Below, one piece after another: positions 45,654 to 59,449 of a stretch of DNA of 64,000 nucleotides (position 1 is the stretch's first letter; every line of letters starts with the position of its first letter). The translations under genes were made by a program, and so were the position numbers. A model generated the notes under the pieces. That model made no database searches, had not been told where the DNA came from, and saw nothing but the letters and a program-made list of their open reading frames with translations. The DNA comes from Hydractinia symbiolongicarpus (lineage: Eukaryota > Cnidaria > Hydrozoa > Anthoathecata > Hydractiniidae): positions 27,878,501-27,942,500 of the forward strand of contig NC_079886.1 of assembly GCF_029227915.1 (NCBI RefSeq). The letters are read 5' to 3'.

Positions 45654-48086
45654 AACGATTTTTTAAATTATTTTTTTACCACTAAGACGCATGAGACTGG
45701 TAGTTTTCAAATATGATTTCATTTTTGATGAGACGCTGAATAAAAGGAGTTTAATCGCCGGCAAACGAAAACCCGCGATTTCCCGTAAATCCCGGACTCG
45801 GCCCGTATAGTCAAAAGTATACAAAGAAAGTACCCAGGGAGTAAACTCATTTCCCGAACGATTCTTTAAATCATTTTTCCACCACTAAAACGCATAAGAC
45901 TTGTAGTTTTCAAAACTGATTTCATTTTTGATGAGACGATGAATAAAAGGAGTTTAATCTCCGGCAAACGAAAACCCGCGATTTACCCTAAATCCTGGAA
46001 CCGGCCGGTATAGTCGAATGTATACAAAGAAAGTACGCAGGGAATAAACTCATTTCCCGAACGATTCCTTAAATTATATTTTCACCACTAAAACGCATGA
46101 GTGTTGTAGTTTTCAAAAATGATTTCATTTTTGATGAGACGCTGAATAAAAGAAGTTTAATCGCGGGCAAACGAAAACCCGCGATTTCCCGTAAATCCCG
46201 GGCTTGGCCTGTATAGTCGAATGTATACAAAGAAAGTACCCAGGGAGTAAACTCATTTCCCGAACGATTTTTAAATTATTTTTTTACCACTAAGACGCAT
46301 GAGACTTGTAGTTTTCAAATATGATTTCATTTTTGATGAGACGCTCAATAAAAGAAGTTTAATCGCCGGCAAACGAAAACCCGCGATTTCCCGTAAATCC
46401 CGGGCTTGGCCCGGATAGTCGAATGTATACAAAGAAAGTACTCAGGGAGTAAACTCATTTCCCGAACGATTTTTTAAATTATTTTTTTACCACTAAGACG
46501 CATGAGACTTGTAGTTTTCAAATATGATTTCATTTTTGATGAGACGCTGAATAAAAGGAGTTTAATCGCCGGCAAACGAAAACCCGCGATTTCCCGTAAA
46601 TCCCGGACTCGGCCCGTATAGTCAAAAGTATACAAAGAAAGTACCCAGGGAGTAAACTCATTTCCCGAACGATTCTTTAAATCATTTTTCCACCACTAAA
46701 ACGCATAAGACTTGTAGTTTTGAAAACTGATTTCATTTTTGATGAGACGATGAATAAAAGGAGTTTAATCTCCGGCAAACGAAAACCCGCGATTTACCCT
46801 AAATCCCGGAACCGGCCGGTATAGTCGAATGTATACAAAGAAAGTACGCAGGGAATAAACTCATTTCCCGAACGATTCTTTAAATTATATTTTCACCACT
46901 AAAACGCATGAGTGTTGTAGTTTTCAAAAATGATTTCATTTTTGATGAGACGCTGAATAAAAGAAGTTTAATCGCCGGCAAACGAAAACCCGCGATTTCC
47001 CGTAAATCCCGGGCTTGGCCTGTATAGTCGAATGTATACAAAGAAAGTACCCAGGGAGTAAACTCATTTCCCGAACGATTTTTAAATTATTTTTTTACCA
47101 CTAAGACGCATGAGACTTGTAGTTTTCAAATATGATTTCATTTTTGATGAGACGCTGAATAAAAGAAGTTTAATCGCCGGCAAACGAAAACCCGCGATTT
47201 CCCGTAAATCCCGGGCTTGGCCCGTATAGTCGAATGTATACAAAGAAAGTACCCAGGGAGTAAACTCATTTCCCGAACGATTTTTTAAATTATTTTTTTA
47301 CCACTAAGACGCATGAGACTTGTAGTTTTCAAATATGATTTCATTTTTGATGAGACGCTGAATAAAAGGAGTTTAATCGCCGTCAAACGCAAACCCGCGA
47401 TTTCCCGTAAATCCCGGACTCGGCCCGTATAGTCAAAAGTATACAAAGAAAGTACCCAGGGAGTAAACTCATTTCCCGAACGATTCTTTAAATTATTTTT
47501 TTACCACTAAAACGCATGAGACTTGTAGTTTTCAAAAATGATTTCATTTTTGATGAGACGCTGAATAAAAGGAGTTTAATCGCCGGCAAACGAAAACCCG
47601 CGCTTTGCCGTATATCCCGGACTCAGCCCGTATAGTCGAATGTATACAAAGAAAGTACCCAGGGAGTAAACTCATTTTCCGAACGATTTTTTAAATTATT
47701 TTTTCACCACTAAAAGCATGAGACTTGTAGTTTTCAAAAATGATTTCATTTTTGATGAGACGCTGAATAAAAAGAGTTTAATCGCCGGCAAACGAAAACC
47801 CGGGAGTTCCCGTAAATCCCGGGCTTGATCCGTATAGTCGAATGTATAGAAAGAAAGTACCCAGGGAGTAAACTCATTTCCCGAACGATTTTTTAAATTA
47901 TTTTTTTACCACTAAGACGCATGAGACTTGTAGTTTTCAAAAATGATTTCATTTTTGATGAGACGCTGAATAAAAGGAGTTTAATCGCCGGCAAACGAAA
48001 ACCCGCGATTTCCCGTAAATCCCGGACTCGGCCCGTATAGTCAAAAGTATACAAAGAAAGTACCCAGGGAGTAAACTCATTTCCCG
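45654..48086 (+). repeat. 2,433-bp twelve-monomer repeat, copy 1
   Basis: The order is j, a'', b', j', j, a, b', j', j, f, g, c. It is itself partly made of a four-monomer j-a-b'-j' unit used twice. Private markers are GACTGGTAG, AATCCTGGAACC, AATCGCGGGC (46,161 region), GCCGTCAAACGCAAAC (47,381 region), ACTAAAAGCATG with a 1-bp loss, and GGCTTGATCCG. Three 202-bp monomers give 2,433 bp. Confidence 0.94.
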
Positions 48087-50519
48087 AACGATTTTTTAAA
48101 TTATTTTTTTACCACTAAGACGCATGAGACTGGTAGTTTTCAAATATGATTTCATTTTTGATGAGACGCTGAATAAAAGGAGTTTAATCGCCGGCAAACG
48201 AAAACCCGCGATTTCCCGTAAATCCCGGACTCGGCCCGTATAGTCAAAAGTATACAAAGAAAGTACCCAGGGAGTAAACTCATTTCCCGAACGATTCTTT
48301 AAATCATTTTTCCACCACTAAAACGCATAAGACTTGTAGTTTTCAAAACTGATTTCATTTTTGATGAGACGATGAATAAAAGGAGTTTAATCTCCGGCAA
48401 ACGAAAACCCGCGATTTACCCTAAATCCTGGAACCGGCCGGTATAGTCGAATGTATACAAAGAAAGTACGCAGGGAATAAACTCATTTCCCGAACGATTC
48501 CTTAAATTATATTTTCACCACTAAAACGCATGAGTGTTGTAGTTTTCAAAAATGATTTCATTTTTGATGAGACGCTGAATAAAAGAAGTTTAATCGCGGG
48601 CAAACGAAAACCCGCGATTTCCCGTAAATCCCGGGCTTGGCCTGTATAGTCGAATGTATACAAAGAAAGTACCCAGGGAGTAAACACATTTCCCGAACGA
48701 TTTTTAAATTATTTTTTTACCACTAAGACGCATGAGACTTGTAGTTTTCAAATATGATTTCATTTTTGATGAGACGCTCAATAAAAGAAATTTAATCGCC
48801 GGCAAACGAAAACCCGCGATTTTCCGTAAATCCCGGGCTTGGCCCGGATAGTCGAATGTATACAAAGAAAGTACTCAGGGAGTAAACTCATTTCCCGAAC
48901 GATTTTTTAAATTATTTTTTTACCACTAAGACGCATGAGACTTGTAGTTTTCAAATATGATTTCATTTTTGATGAGACGCTGAATAAAAGGAGTTTAATC
49001 GCCGGCAAACAAAAACCCGCGATTTCCCGTAAATCCCGGACTCGGCCCGTATAGTCAAAAGTATACAAAGAAAGTACCCAGGGAGTAAACTCATTTCCCG
49101 AACGATTCTTTAAATCATTTTTCCACCACTAAAACGCATAAGACTTGTAGTTTTGAAAACTGATTTCATTTTTGATGAGACGATGAATAAAAGGAGTTTA
49201 ATCTCCGGCAAACGAAAACCCGCGATTTACCCTAAATCCCGGAACCGGCCGGTATAGTCGAATGTATACAAAGAAAGTACGCAGGGAATAAACTCATTTC
49301 CCGAACGATTCTTTAAATTATATTTTCACCACTAAAACGCATGAGTGTTGTAGTTTTCAAAAATGATTTCATTTTTGATGAGACGCTGAATAAAAGAAGT
49401 TTAATCGCCGGCAAACGAAAACCCGCGATTTCCCGTAAATCCCGGGCTTGGCCTGTATAGTCGAATGTATACAAAGAAAGTACCCAGGGAGTAAACTCAT
49501 TTCCCGAACGATTTTTAAATTATTTTTTTACCACTAAGACGCATGAGACTTGTAGTTTTCAAATATGATTTCATTTTTGATGAGACGCTGAATAAAAGAA
49601 GTTTAATCGCCGGCAAACGAAAACCCGCGATTTCCCGTAAATCCCGGGCTTGGCCCGTATAGTCGAATGTATACAAAGAAAGTACCCAGGGAGTAAACTC
49701 ATTTCCCGAACGATTTTTTAAATTATTTTTTTACCACTAAGACGCATGAGACTTGTAGTTTTCAAATATGATTTCATTTTTGATGAGACGCTGAATAAAA
49801 GGAGTTTAATCGCCGTCAAACGCAAACCCGCGATTTCCCGTAAATCCCGGACTCGGCCCGTATAGTCAAAAGTATACAAAGAAAGTACCCAGGGAGTAAA
49901 CTCATTTCCCGAACGATTCTTTAAATTATTTTTTTACCACTAAAACGCATGAGACTTGTAGTTTTCAAAAATGATTTCATTTTTGATGAGACGCTGAATA
50001 AAAGGAGTTTAATCGCCGGCAAACGAAAACCCGCGCTTTGCCGTATATCCCGGACTCGGCCCGTATAGTCGAATGTATACAAAGAAAGTACCCAGGGAGT
50101 AAACTCATTTTCCGAACGATTTTTTAAATTATTTTTTCACCACTAAAAGCATGAGACTTGTAGTTTTCAAAAATGATTTCATTTTTGATGAGACGCTGAA
50201 TAAAAAGAGTTTAATCGCCGGCAAACGAAAACCCGGGAGTTCCCGTAAATCCCGGGCTTGATCCGTATAGTCGAATGTATAGAAAGAAAGTACCCAGGGA
50301 GTAAACTCATTTCCCGAACGATTTTTTAAATTATTTTTTTACCACTAAGACGCATGAGACTTGTAGTTTTCAAAAATGATTTCATTTTTGATGAGACGCT
50401 GAATAAAAGGAGTTTAATCGCCGGCAAACGAAAACCCGCGATTTCCCGTAAATCCCGGACTCGGCCCGTATAGTCAAAAGTATACAAAGAAAGTACCCAG
50501 GGAGTAAACTCATTTCCCG
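48087..50519 (+). repeat. 2,433-bp twelve-monomer repeat, copy 2
   Basis: This is the adjacent copy of 45,654-48,086 with all private markers at constant offset. I found five single-base differences from copy 1: TAAACACATTT near 48,685, AGAAATTTAATC near 48,790, GATTTTCCG near 48,820, CAAACAAAAACCCGCG near 49,006, and GGACTCGG near 50,058 where copy 1 has GGACTCAG. That is near 99.8% identity by hand count. Confidence 0.93.
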
Positions 50520-51330
50520 AACGATTCTTTAAATCATTTTTCCACCACTAAAACGCATAAGACTTGTAGTTTTCAAAACTGATTTCATTTTTGATGAGAA
50601 GATGAATAAAAGGAGTTTAATCTCCGGCAAACGAAAACCCGCGATTTACCCTAAATCCCGGAACCGGCCGGTATAGTCGAATGTATACAAAGAAAGTACG
50701 CAGGGAATAAACTCATTTCCCGAACGATTCTTTAAATTATATTTTCACCACTAAAACGCATGAGTGTTGTAGTTTTCAAAAATGATTTCATTTTTGATGA
50801 GACGCTGAATAAAAGAAGTTTAATCGCCGGCAAACGAAAACCCGCGATTTCCCGTAAATCCCGGGCTTGGCCTGTATAGTCGAATGTATACAAAGAAAGT
50901 ACCCAGGGAGTAAACTCATTTCCCGAACGATTTTTAAATTATTTTTTTACCACTAAGACGCATGAGACTTGTAGTTTTCAAATATGATTTCATTTTTGAT
51001 GAGACGCTGAATAAAAGAAGTTTAATCGCCGGCAAACGAAAACCCGCGATTTCCCGTAAATCCCGGGCTTGGCCCGTATAGTCGAATGTATACAAAGAAA
51101 GTACCCAGGGAGTAAACTCATTTCCCGAACGATTTTTTAAATTATTTTTTTACCACTAAGACGCATGAGACTTGTAGTTTTCAAATATGATTTCATTTTT
51201 GATGAGACGCTGAATAAAAGGAGTTTAATCGCCGGCAAACGAAAACCCGCGATTTCCCGTAAATCCCGGACTCGGCCCCTATAGTCAAAAGTATACAAAG
51301 AAAGTACCCAGGGAGTAAACTCATTTCCCG
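50520..51330 (+). repeat. Bridge: a', b', j', j
   Basis: This is a third instance of the a'-b'-j'-j group, with GAGAAGATG and GAGTGTTG. The j monomer at 51,128 has CCCCTATAGTC, a variant that is then shared by the following f monomer at 51,331. This suggests that the bridge and the start of the 14-mer exchanged sequence. Confidence 0.83.
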
Positions 51331-54246
51331 AACGATTCTTTAAATTATTTTTTTACCACTAAAACGCATGAGACTTGTAGTTTTCAAAAATGATTTCATT
51401 TTTAATGAGACGCTGAATAAAAGGAGTTTAATCGCCGGCAAACGAAAACCCGCGCTTTGCCGTATATCCCGGACTCGGCCCCTATAGTCAAAAGTATACA
51501 AAGAAAGTACCCAGGGAGTAAACTCATTTCCCGAACGATTCTTTAAATTATTTTTTTACCACTAAAACGCATGAGACTTGTAGTTTTCAAAAATGATTTC
51601 ATTTTTGATGAGACGCTGAATAAAAAGAGTTTAATCGCCGGCAAACGAAAACCCGGGAGTTCCCGTAAATCCTGGGCTTGACCCGTATAGTCGAATGTAT
51701 AGAAAGAAAGTACCCAGGGAGTAAACTCATTTTCCGAACGATTTTTTAATTTACTTTTTTACCACTAAGACGCATGAGACTTGTAGTTTTCAAAAATGAT
51801 TTCATTTTTGATGAGACGCTGAATAAAAGGAGTTTAATCGCCGGCAAACGAAAACCCGCGATTTCCCGTAAATCCCGGACTCGGCCCGTATAGTCAAAAG
51901 TATACAAAGAAAGTACCCAGGGAGTAAACTCATTTCCCGAACGATTCTTTAAATCATTTTTCCACCACTAAAACGCATAAGACTTGTAGTTTTCAAAACT
52001 GATTTCATTTTTGATGAGAAGATGAATAAAAGGAGTTTAATCTCCGGCAAACGAAAACCCGCGATTTACCCTAAATCCCGGAACCGGCCGGTATAGTCGA
52101 ATGTATACAAAGAAAGTACGCAGGGAATAAACTCATTTCCCGAACGATTCTTTAAATTATATTTTCACCACTAAAACGCATGAGTGTTGTAGTTTTCAAA
52201 AATGATTTCATTTTTGATGAGACGCTGAATAAAAGAAGTTTAATCGCCGGCAAACGAAAACCTGCGATTTCCCGTAAATCCCGGGCTTGGCCTGTATAGT
52301 CGAATGTATACAAAGAAAGTACCCAGGGAGTAAACTCATTTCCCGAACGATTTTTTAAATTATTTTTTTACCACTAAGACGCACGAGACTTGTAGTTTTC
52401 AAATATGATTTCATTTTTGATGAGACGCTGAATAAAAGGAGTTTAATCGCCGGCAAACGAAAACCCGCGATTTCCCGTAAATCCCGGACTCGGCCCGTAT
52501 AGTCAAAAGTATACAAAGAAAGTACCCAGGGAGTAAACTCATTTCCCGAACGATTCTTTAAATCATTTTTCCACCACTAAAACGCATGAGACTTGTAGTT
52601 TTGAAAACTGATTTCATTTTTGATGAGACGATGAATAAAAGGAGTTTAATCTCCGGCAAACGAAAACCCGCGATTTACCCTAAATCCCGGAACCGGCCGG
52701 TATAGTCGAATGTATACAAAGAAAGTACGCAGGGAATAAACTCATTTCCCGAACGATTCTTTAAATTATATTTTCACCACTAAAACGCATGAGTCTTGTA
52801 GTTTTCAAAAATGATTTCATTTTTGATGAGACGCTGAATAAAAGAAGTTTAATCGCCGGCAAACGAAAAGCCGCGATTTCCCGTAAATCCCGGGCTTGGC
52901 CCGTATAGTCGAATGTATACAAAGAAAGTACCCAGGGAGTAAACTCATTTCCCGAACGATTTTTTAAATTATTTTTTTACCACTAAGACGCATGAGACTT
53001 GTAGTTTTCAAAAATGATTTAATTTTTGATGAGACGCTGAATAAAAGGAGTTTAATCGCCGGCAAAGGAAAACCCGCGATTTCCCGTAAATCCCGGACTC
53101 GGCCCGTATAGTCAAAAGTATACAAAGAAAGTACCCAGGGAGTAAACTCATTTTCCGAACGATTTTTTAAATTATTTTTTCACCACTAAAACGCATGACA
53201 CTTGTAGTTTTTAAAAATGATTTCATTTTTGATGAGACGCTGAATAAAAAGAGTTTAATCGCCGGCAAACGAAAACCCGGGAGTTCTCGTAAATCACGGG
53301 CTTGACCCGTATAGTCGAATGTATACAAAGAAAGTACCCAGGGAGTAAACTCATTTTCCGAACGATTTTTTAAATTATTTTTTCACCACTAAAACGCATA
53401 AGACTTGTAGTTTTTAAAAATGATTTCATTTTTGATGAGACGCTGAATAAAAGGAGTTTAATCGCCGGCAAACGAAAACCCGCGATTTGCCGTAAATCCC
53501 GGGCTTGACCCGTATAGTCGAATGTATATAAAGAAAGTAAACTGGGAGTAAACTCATTTCCCGAACGATTTTTTAAATTAATTTTTTACCACTAAAACGC
53601 ATAAGACTTGTAGTTTTCAAAAACGATTTAATTTTTGATGAGACGCTGAATAAAAGGAGTTTAATCGCCGGCAAAGGAAAACCCGCAATTTCCCGATAAA
53701 TCCCGGACTCGGCCCGTATAGTCAAAAGTATACAAAGAAAGTACCCAGGGAGTAAACTCATTTCCCGAACGATTCTTTAAATTATTTTTTTACCACTAAA
53801 ACGCATGAGACTTATAGTTTTCAAAACTGATTTCATTTTTGATGAGACGCTGAATAATAGGAGTTTACTCGCCGGCAAACGAAAACCCGGGAGTTCTCGT
53901 AAATCACGGGCTTGACCCGTATAGTCGAATGTATACAAAGAAAGTACCCAGGGAGTAAACTCATTTTCCGAACGATTTTTTAAATTATTTTTTCACCACT
54001 AAAACGCATGAGACTTGTAGTTTTCAAAAATGATTTCATTTTTGATGAGACGCTGAATAAAAAGAGTTTAATCGCCGGCAAACGAAAACCCGGGAGTTCC
54101 CGTAAATCCCGGGCTTGACCCGTATAGTCGAATGTATAGAAAGAAAGTACCCAGGGAGTAAACTCATTTTCCGAACGATTTTTTAAATTATTTTTTCACC
54201 ACTAAAACGCATGAGACTTGTAGTTTTTAAAAATGATTTCATTTTT
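51331..54246 (+). repeat. 2,843-bp fourteen-monomer repeat, copy 1 with its left margin
   Basis: The order is f, g, c, a', b', j, a, b, c, e, k-like, h-like, d/e, e. The unit is one base longer than 14 x 203 because the h-like monomer (53,564) has CCCGATAAATCCC with an extra base. Markers include TTTTTAATGAG (51,404), GCACGAGAC (52,381), GAAAAGCCGCG, GATTTAATTTTT, GCATGACAC, TAAATCACGGG and GTATATAAAG. The exact left edge lies in the first 75 bp of this feature. Confidence 0.93.
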
Positions 54247-57089
54247 AATGAGACGCTGAATAAAAGGAGTTTAATCGCCGGCAAACGAAAACCCGCGCTT
54301 TGCCGTATATCCCGGACTCGGCCCCTATAGTCAAAAGTATACAAAGAAAGTACCCAGGGAGTAAACTCATTTCCCGAACGATTCTTTAAATTATTTTTTT
54401 ACCACTAAAACGCATGAGACTTGTAGTTTTCAAAAATGATTTCATTTTTGATGAGACGCTGAATAAAAAGAGTTTAATCGCCGGCAAACGAAAACCCGGG
54501 AGTTCCCGTAAATCCTGGGCTTGACCCGTATAGTCGAATGTATAGAAAGAAAGTACCCAGGGAGTAAACTCATTTTCCGAACGATTTTTTAATTTACTTT
54601 TTTACCACTAAGACGCATGAGACTTGTAGTTTTCAAAAATGATTTCATTTTTGATGAGACGCTGAATAAAAGGAGTTTAATCGCCGGCAAACGAAAACCC
54701 GCGATTTCCCGTAAATCCCGGACTCGGCCCGTATAGTCAAAAGTATACAAAGAAAGTACCCAGGGAGTAAACTCATTTCCCGAACGATTCTTTAAATCAT
54801 TTTTCCACCACTAAAACGCATAAGACTTGTAGTTTTCAAAACTGATTTCATTTTTGATGAGAAGATGAATAAAAGGAGTTTAATCTCCGGCAAACGAAAA
54901 CCCGCGATTTACCCTAAATCCCGGAACCGGCCGGTATAGTCGAATGTATACAAAGAAAGTACGCAGGGAATAAACTCATTTCCCGAACGATTCTTTAAAT
55001 TATATTTTCACCACTAAAACGCATGAGTGTTGTAGTTTTCAAAAATGATTTCATTTTTGATGAGACGCTGAATAAAAGAAGTTTAATCGCCGGCAAACGA
55101 AAACCTGCGATTTCCCGTAAATCCCGGGCTTGGCCTGTATAGTCGAATGTATACAAAGAAAGTACCCAGGGAGTAAACTCATTTCCCGAACGATTTTTTA
55201 AATTATTTTTTTACCACTAAGACGCACGAGACTTGTAGTTTTCAAATATGATTTCATTTTTGATGAGACGCTGAATAAAAGGAGTTTAATCGCCGGCAAA
55301 CGAAAACCCGCGATTTCCCGTAAATCCCGGACTCGGCCCGTATAGTCAAAAGTATACAAAGAAAGTACCCAGGGAGTAAACTCATTTCCCGAACGATTCT
55401 TTAAATCATTTTTCCACCACTAAAACGCATGAGACTTGTAGTTTTGAAAACTGATTTCATTTTTGATGAGACGATGAATAAAAGGAGTTTAATCTCCGGC
55501 AAACGAAAACCCGCGATTTACCCTAAATCCCGGAACCGGCCGGTATAGTCGAATGTATACAAAGAAAGTACGCAGGGAATAAACTCATTTCCCGAACGAT
55601 TCTTTAAATTATATTTTCACCACTAAAACGCATGAGTCTTGTAGTTTTCAAAAATGATTTCATTTTTGATGAGACGCTGAATAAAAGAAGTTTAATCGCC
55701 GGCAAACGAAAAGCCGCGATTTCCCGTAAATCCCGGGCTTGGCCCGTATAGTCGAATGTATACAAAGAAAGTACCCAGGGAGTAAACTCATTTCCCGAAC
55801 GATTTTTTAAATTATTTTTTTACCACTAAGACGCATGAGACTTGTAGTTTTCAAAAATGATTTAATTTTTGATGAGACGCTGAATAAAAGGAGTTTAATC
55901 GCCGGCAAAGGAAAACCCGCGATTTCCCGTAAATCCCGGACTCGGCCCGTATAGTCAAAAGTATACAAAGAAAGTACCCAGGGAGTAAACTCATTTTCCG
56001 AACGATTTTTTAAATTATTTTTTCACCACTAAAACGCATGACACTTGTAGTTTTTAAAAATGATTTCATTTTTGATGAGACGCTGAATAAAAAGAGTTTA
56101 ATCGCCGGCAAACGAAAACCCGGGAGTTCTCGTAAATCACGGGCTTGACCCGTATAGTCGAATGTATACAAAGAAAGTACCCAGGGAGTAAACTCATTTT
56201 CCGAACGATTTTTTAAATTATTTTTTCACCACTAAAACGCATAAGACTTGTAGTTTTTAAAAATGATTTCATTTTTGATGAGACGCTGAATAAAAGGAGT
56301 TTAATCGCCGGCAAACGAAAACCCGCGATTTGCCGTAAATCCCGGGCTTGACCCGTATAGTCGAATGTATATAAAGAAAGTAAACTGGGAGTAAACTCAT
56401 TTCCCGAACGATTTTTTAAATTAATTTTTTACCACTAAAACGCATAAGACTTGTAGTTTTCAAAAACGATTTAATTTTTGATGAGACGCTGAATAAAAGG
56501 AGTTTAATCGCCGGCAAAGGAAAACCCGCAATTTCCCGATAAATCCCGGACTCGGCCCGTATAGTCAAAAGTATACAAAGAAAGTACCCAGGGAGTAAAC
56601 TCATTTCCCGAACGATTCTTTAAATTATTTTTTTACCACTAAAACGCATGAGACTTATAGTTTTCAAAACTGATTTCATTTTTGATGAGACGCTGAATAA
56701 TAGGAGTTTACTCGCCGGCAAACGAAAACCCGGGAGTTCTCGTAAATCACGGGCTTGACCCGTATAGTCGAATGTATACAAAGAAAGTACCCAGGGAGTA
56801 AACTCATTTTCCGAACGATTTTTTAAATTATTTTTTCACCACTAAAACGCATGAGACTTGTAGTTTTCAAAAATGATTTCATTTTTGATGAGACGCTGAA
56901 TAAAAAGAGTTTAATCGCCGGCAAACGAAAACCCGGGAGTTCCCGTAAATCCCGGGCTTGACCCGTATAGTCGAATGTATAGAAAGAAAGTACCCAGGGA
57001 GTAAACTCATTTTCCGAACGATTTTTTAAATTATTTTTTCACCACTAAAACGCATGAGACTTGTAGTTTTTAAAAATGATTTCATTTTT
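54247..57089 (+). repeat. 2,843-bp fourteen-monomer repeat, copy 2
   Basis: The markers of copy 1 recur at a constant 2,843-bp offset (TTTTTAATGAG at 54,247, GCACGAGAC at 55,224, the extra base near 56,536). The preceding bases at 54,228 read GTTTTTAAAAATG, whereas copy 1 has GTTTTCAAAAATG at the corresponding site. The junction is therefore confined to the short shared stretch 54,229-54,246. Confidence 0.93.
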
Positions 57090-58232
57090 GATAAGACGCT
57101 GAATAAAAAGAGTTTAATCGCCGGCAAACGAAAACCCGGGAGTTCTCGTAAATCCCGGGCTTGACCCGTATAGTCGAATGTATAGAAAGAAAGTACCCAG
57201 GGAGTAAACTCATTTCCCGAACGATTTTTTAAATTATTTTTTTACCACTAAGACGCATGAGACTTGTAGTTTTCAAAAATGATTTCATTTGTGATGAGAC
57301 GCTGAATAAAAGGAGTTTAATCGCCGGCAAACGAAAACCCGCGCTTTGCCGTATATCCCGGACTCGGCCCGTATAGTCGAATGTATACAAAGAAAGTACC
57401 CAGGGAGTAAACTCATTTTCCGAACGATTTTTTAAATTATTTTTTCACCACTAAAACGCATGAGACTTGTAGTTTTCAAAAATGATTTTATTTTTGATGA
57501 GACGCTGAATAAAAAGAGTTTAATCGCCGGCAAACGAAAACCCGGGAGTTCCCGTAAATCCCGGGCTTGACCCGTATAGTCGAATGTATACAAAGAAAGT
57601 ACCCAGGGAGTAAACTCATTTTCCGAACGATTTTTTAAATTATTTTTTCACTACTAAAACGCATGAGACTTGTAGTTTTCAAAAATGATTTCATTTTTGA
57701 TGAGACGCTGAATAAAAAGAGTTTAATCGCCGGCAAACGAAAACCCGGGAGTTCCCGTAAATCCCGGGCTTGACCCGTATAGTCAAATGTATAGAAAGAA
57801 AGTAAACTGGGAGTAAACTCATTTCCCGAACAATTTTTTAAATTAATTTTTTACCACTAAAACGCATAAGACTTGTAAATTTCAAAAACGATTTCATTCT
57901 TGATGAGACGCTGAATAAAAGAAGTTTAATCTCCGGCAAACGAAAACCCGCGATTTCCCGTAAATCCCAGACTCGGCCCGTATAGTCAAAAGTATACAAA
58001 GAAAGTACGCAGGGAGTAAACTCATTTCCGAACGATTCTTTAAATTATTTTTCACCACTAAAACGCATGAGACTTGTAGTTTTCAAAACTGATTTCATTT
58101 TTGATGAGACGCTGAATAAAAGGAGTTTAATCGCCGGCAAACGAAAACCCGCGCTTTCCCGTATATCCCGGACTCGGCCCGTATAGTCGAATGTATACAA
58201 AGAAAGTACCCAGGGAGTAAACTCATTTTCCG
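57090..58232 (+). repeat. Bridge: e, f, e/g, g, h4, d
   Basis: These are mixed monomers after the 14-mer. Private markers are TTTGTGATGAG in f (57,220), CACTACTAAAAC in g (57,626) and AACAATTTTTTAAATT with CTTGTAAATTTC in h4 (57,829). The h4 and d monomers are both 202 bp; h4 has lost a C (CATTTCCGAACG). The CACTACTAAAAC and CTTGTAAATTTC variants are reused in the 812-bp repeats downstream. Confidence 0.82.
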
Positions 58233-59449
58233 AACTATTTTTTAAATTATTTTTTTACCACTAAAACGCATCAGACTTGTAGTTTTCAAAAATGATTTCA
58301 TTTGTGATGAGACGCTGAATAAAAGGAGTTTAATCGCCGTCAAACGAAAACCCGGGAGTTCCCGTAAATCCCGGGCTTGACCCGCATAGTCGAATGTATA
58401 GAAAGAAAGTAAACTGGGAGTAAACTCATTTCCTGAACGATTTTTTAAATTATTTTTTTACCACTAAGACGCATGAGACTTGTAGTTTTCAAAAATGATT
58501 TCATTTTTGATGAGACGCTGAATAAAAGGAGTTTAATCGCCGGCAAACGAAAACCCGCGATTTCCCGTAAATCCCGGACTCGGCCCGTATAGTCAAAACG
58601 ATACAAAGAAAGTACCCAGGGATTAAACTCATTTCCCGAACGATTCTTTAAATTATTTTTTCACCACTAAAACGCATGAGACTTGTAGTTTTCAAAACTG
58701 ATTTCATTTTTGATGAGACGCTGAATAAAAGGAGTTTAATTGCCGGCAAACGAAAACCCGCGCTTTCCCGTATATCCCGGACTCGGCCCATATAGTCGAA
58801 TGTATAGAAAGAAAGTAAACTGGGAGTAAACTCATTTCCCCAACGATTTTTTAAATTAATTTTTTACCACTAAAACGCATAAGACTTGTAGTTTTCAAAA
58901 ACGATTTCATTCTTGATGAGACGCTGAATAAAAGGAGTTTAATCTCCGGCAAACGAAAACCCGCGATTTCCCGTAAATCCCAGACTCGGCCCGTATAGTC
59001 AAATGTATACAAATAAAGTACGCAGGGAGTAAACTCATTTCCCGAACGATTCTTTAAATTATTTTTCACCACTAAAACGCATAAGACTTGTAGTTTTCAA
59101 AAATGATTTCATTTTTGATGAGACGCTGAATAAAAGAAGTTTAATCGCCGGCAAACGAAAACCCGCGATTTCCCGTAAATCCCGGGCTTGGCCCGTATAG
59201 TCGAATGTATACAAAGAAAGTACCCAGGGAGTAAACTCATTTTCCGAACGATTTTTTAAATTATTTTTTCACCACTAAAACGCATGAGACTTGTAGTTTT
59301 CAAAAATTATTTCATTTTTGATGAGACGCTGAATAAAAACAGTTTAATCGCCGGCAAACGAAAACCCGGGAGTTCCCGTAAATCCCGGTTTTGACCCCTA
59401 TAGTCGAATGTATAGTAAGAAAGTACCCAGGGAGTAAACTCATTTCCCG
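58233..59449 (+). repeat. Right-hand cassette, copy 1
   Basis: The six monomers begin with a mosaic marked AACTATTTTTTAAATT, TTTGTGATGAG, GCCGTCAAACG and CCCGCATAGTC. They continue with c (GGGATTAAACTC), d (GGCCCATATAG), h (CCCAACGA, CAAATAAAGTACG), i/b and e. The same series returns 4,668 bp downstream at 62,901, on the other side of the 812-bp repeats. Confidence 0.88.

Noticed and set aside
53528-53537. TATATAAAG as a TATA box
   Set aside because: It is a point variant of TGTATACAAAG found only here and in its duplicate near 56,371, with no downstream gene.
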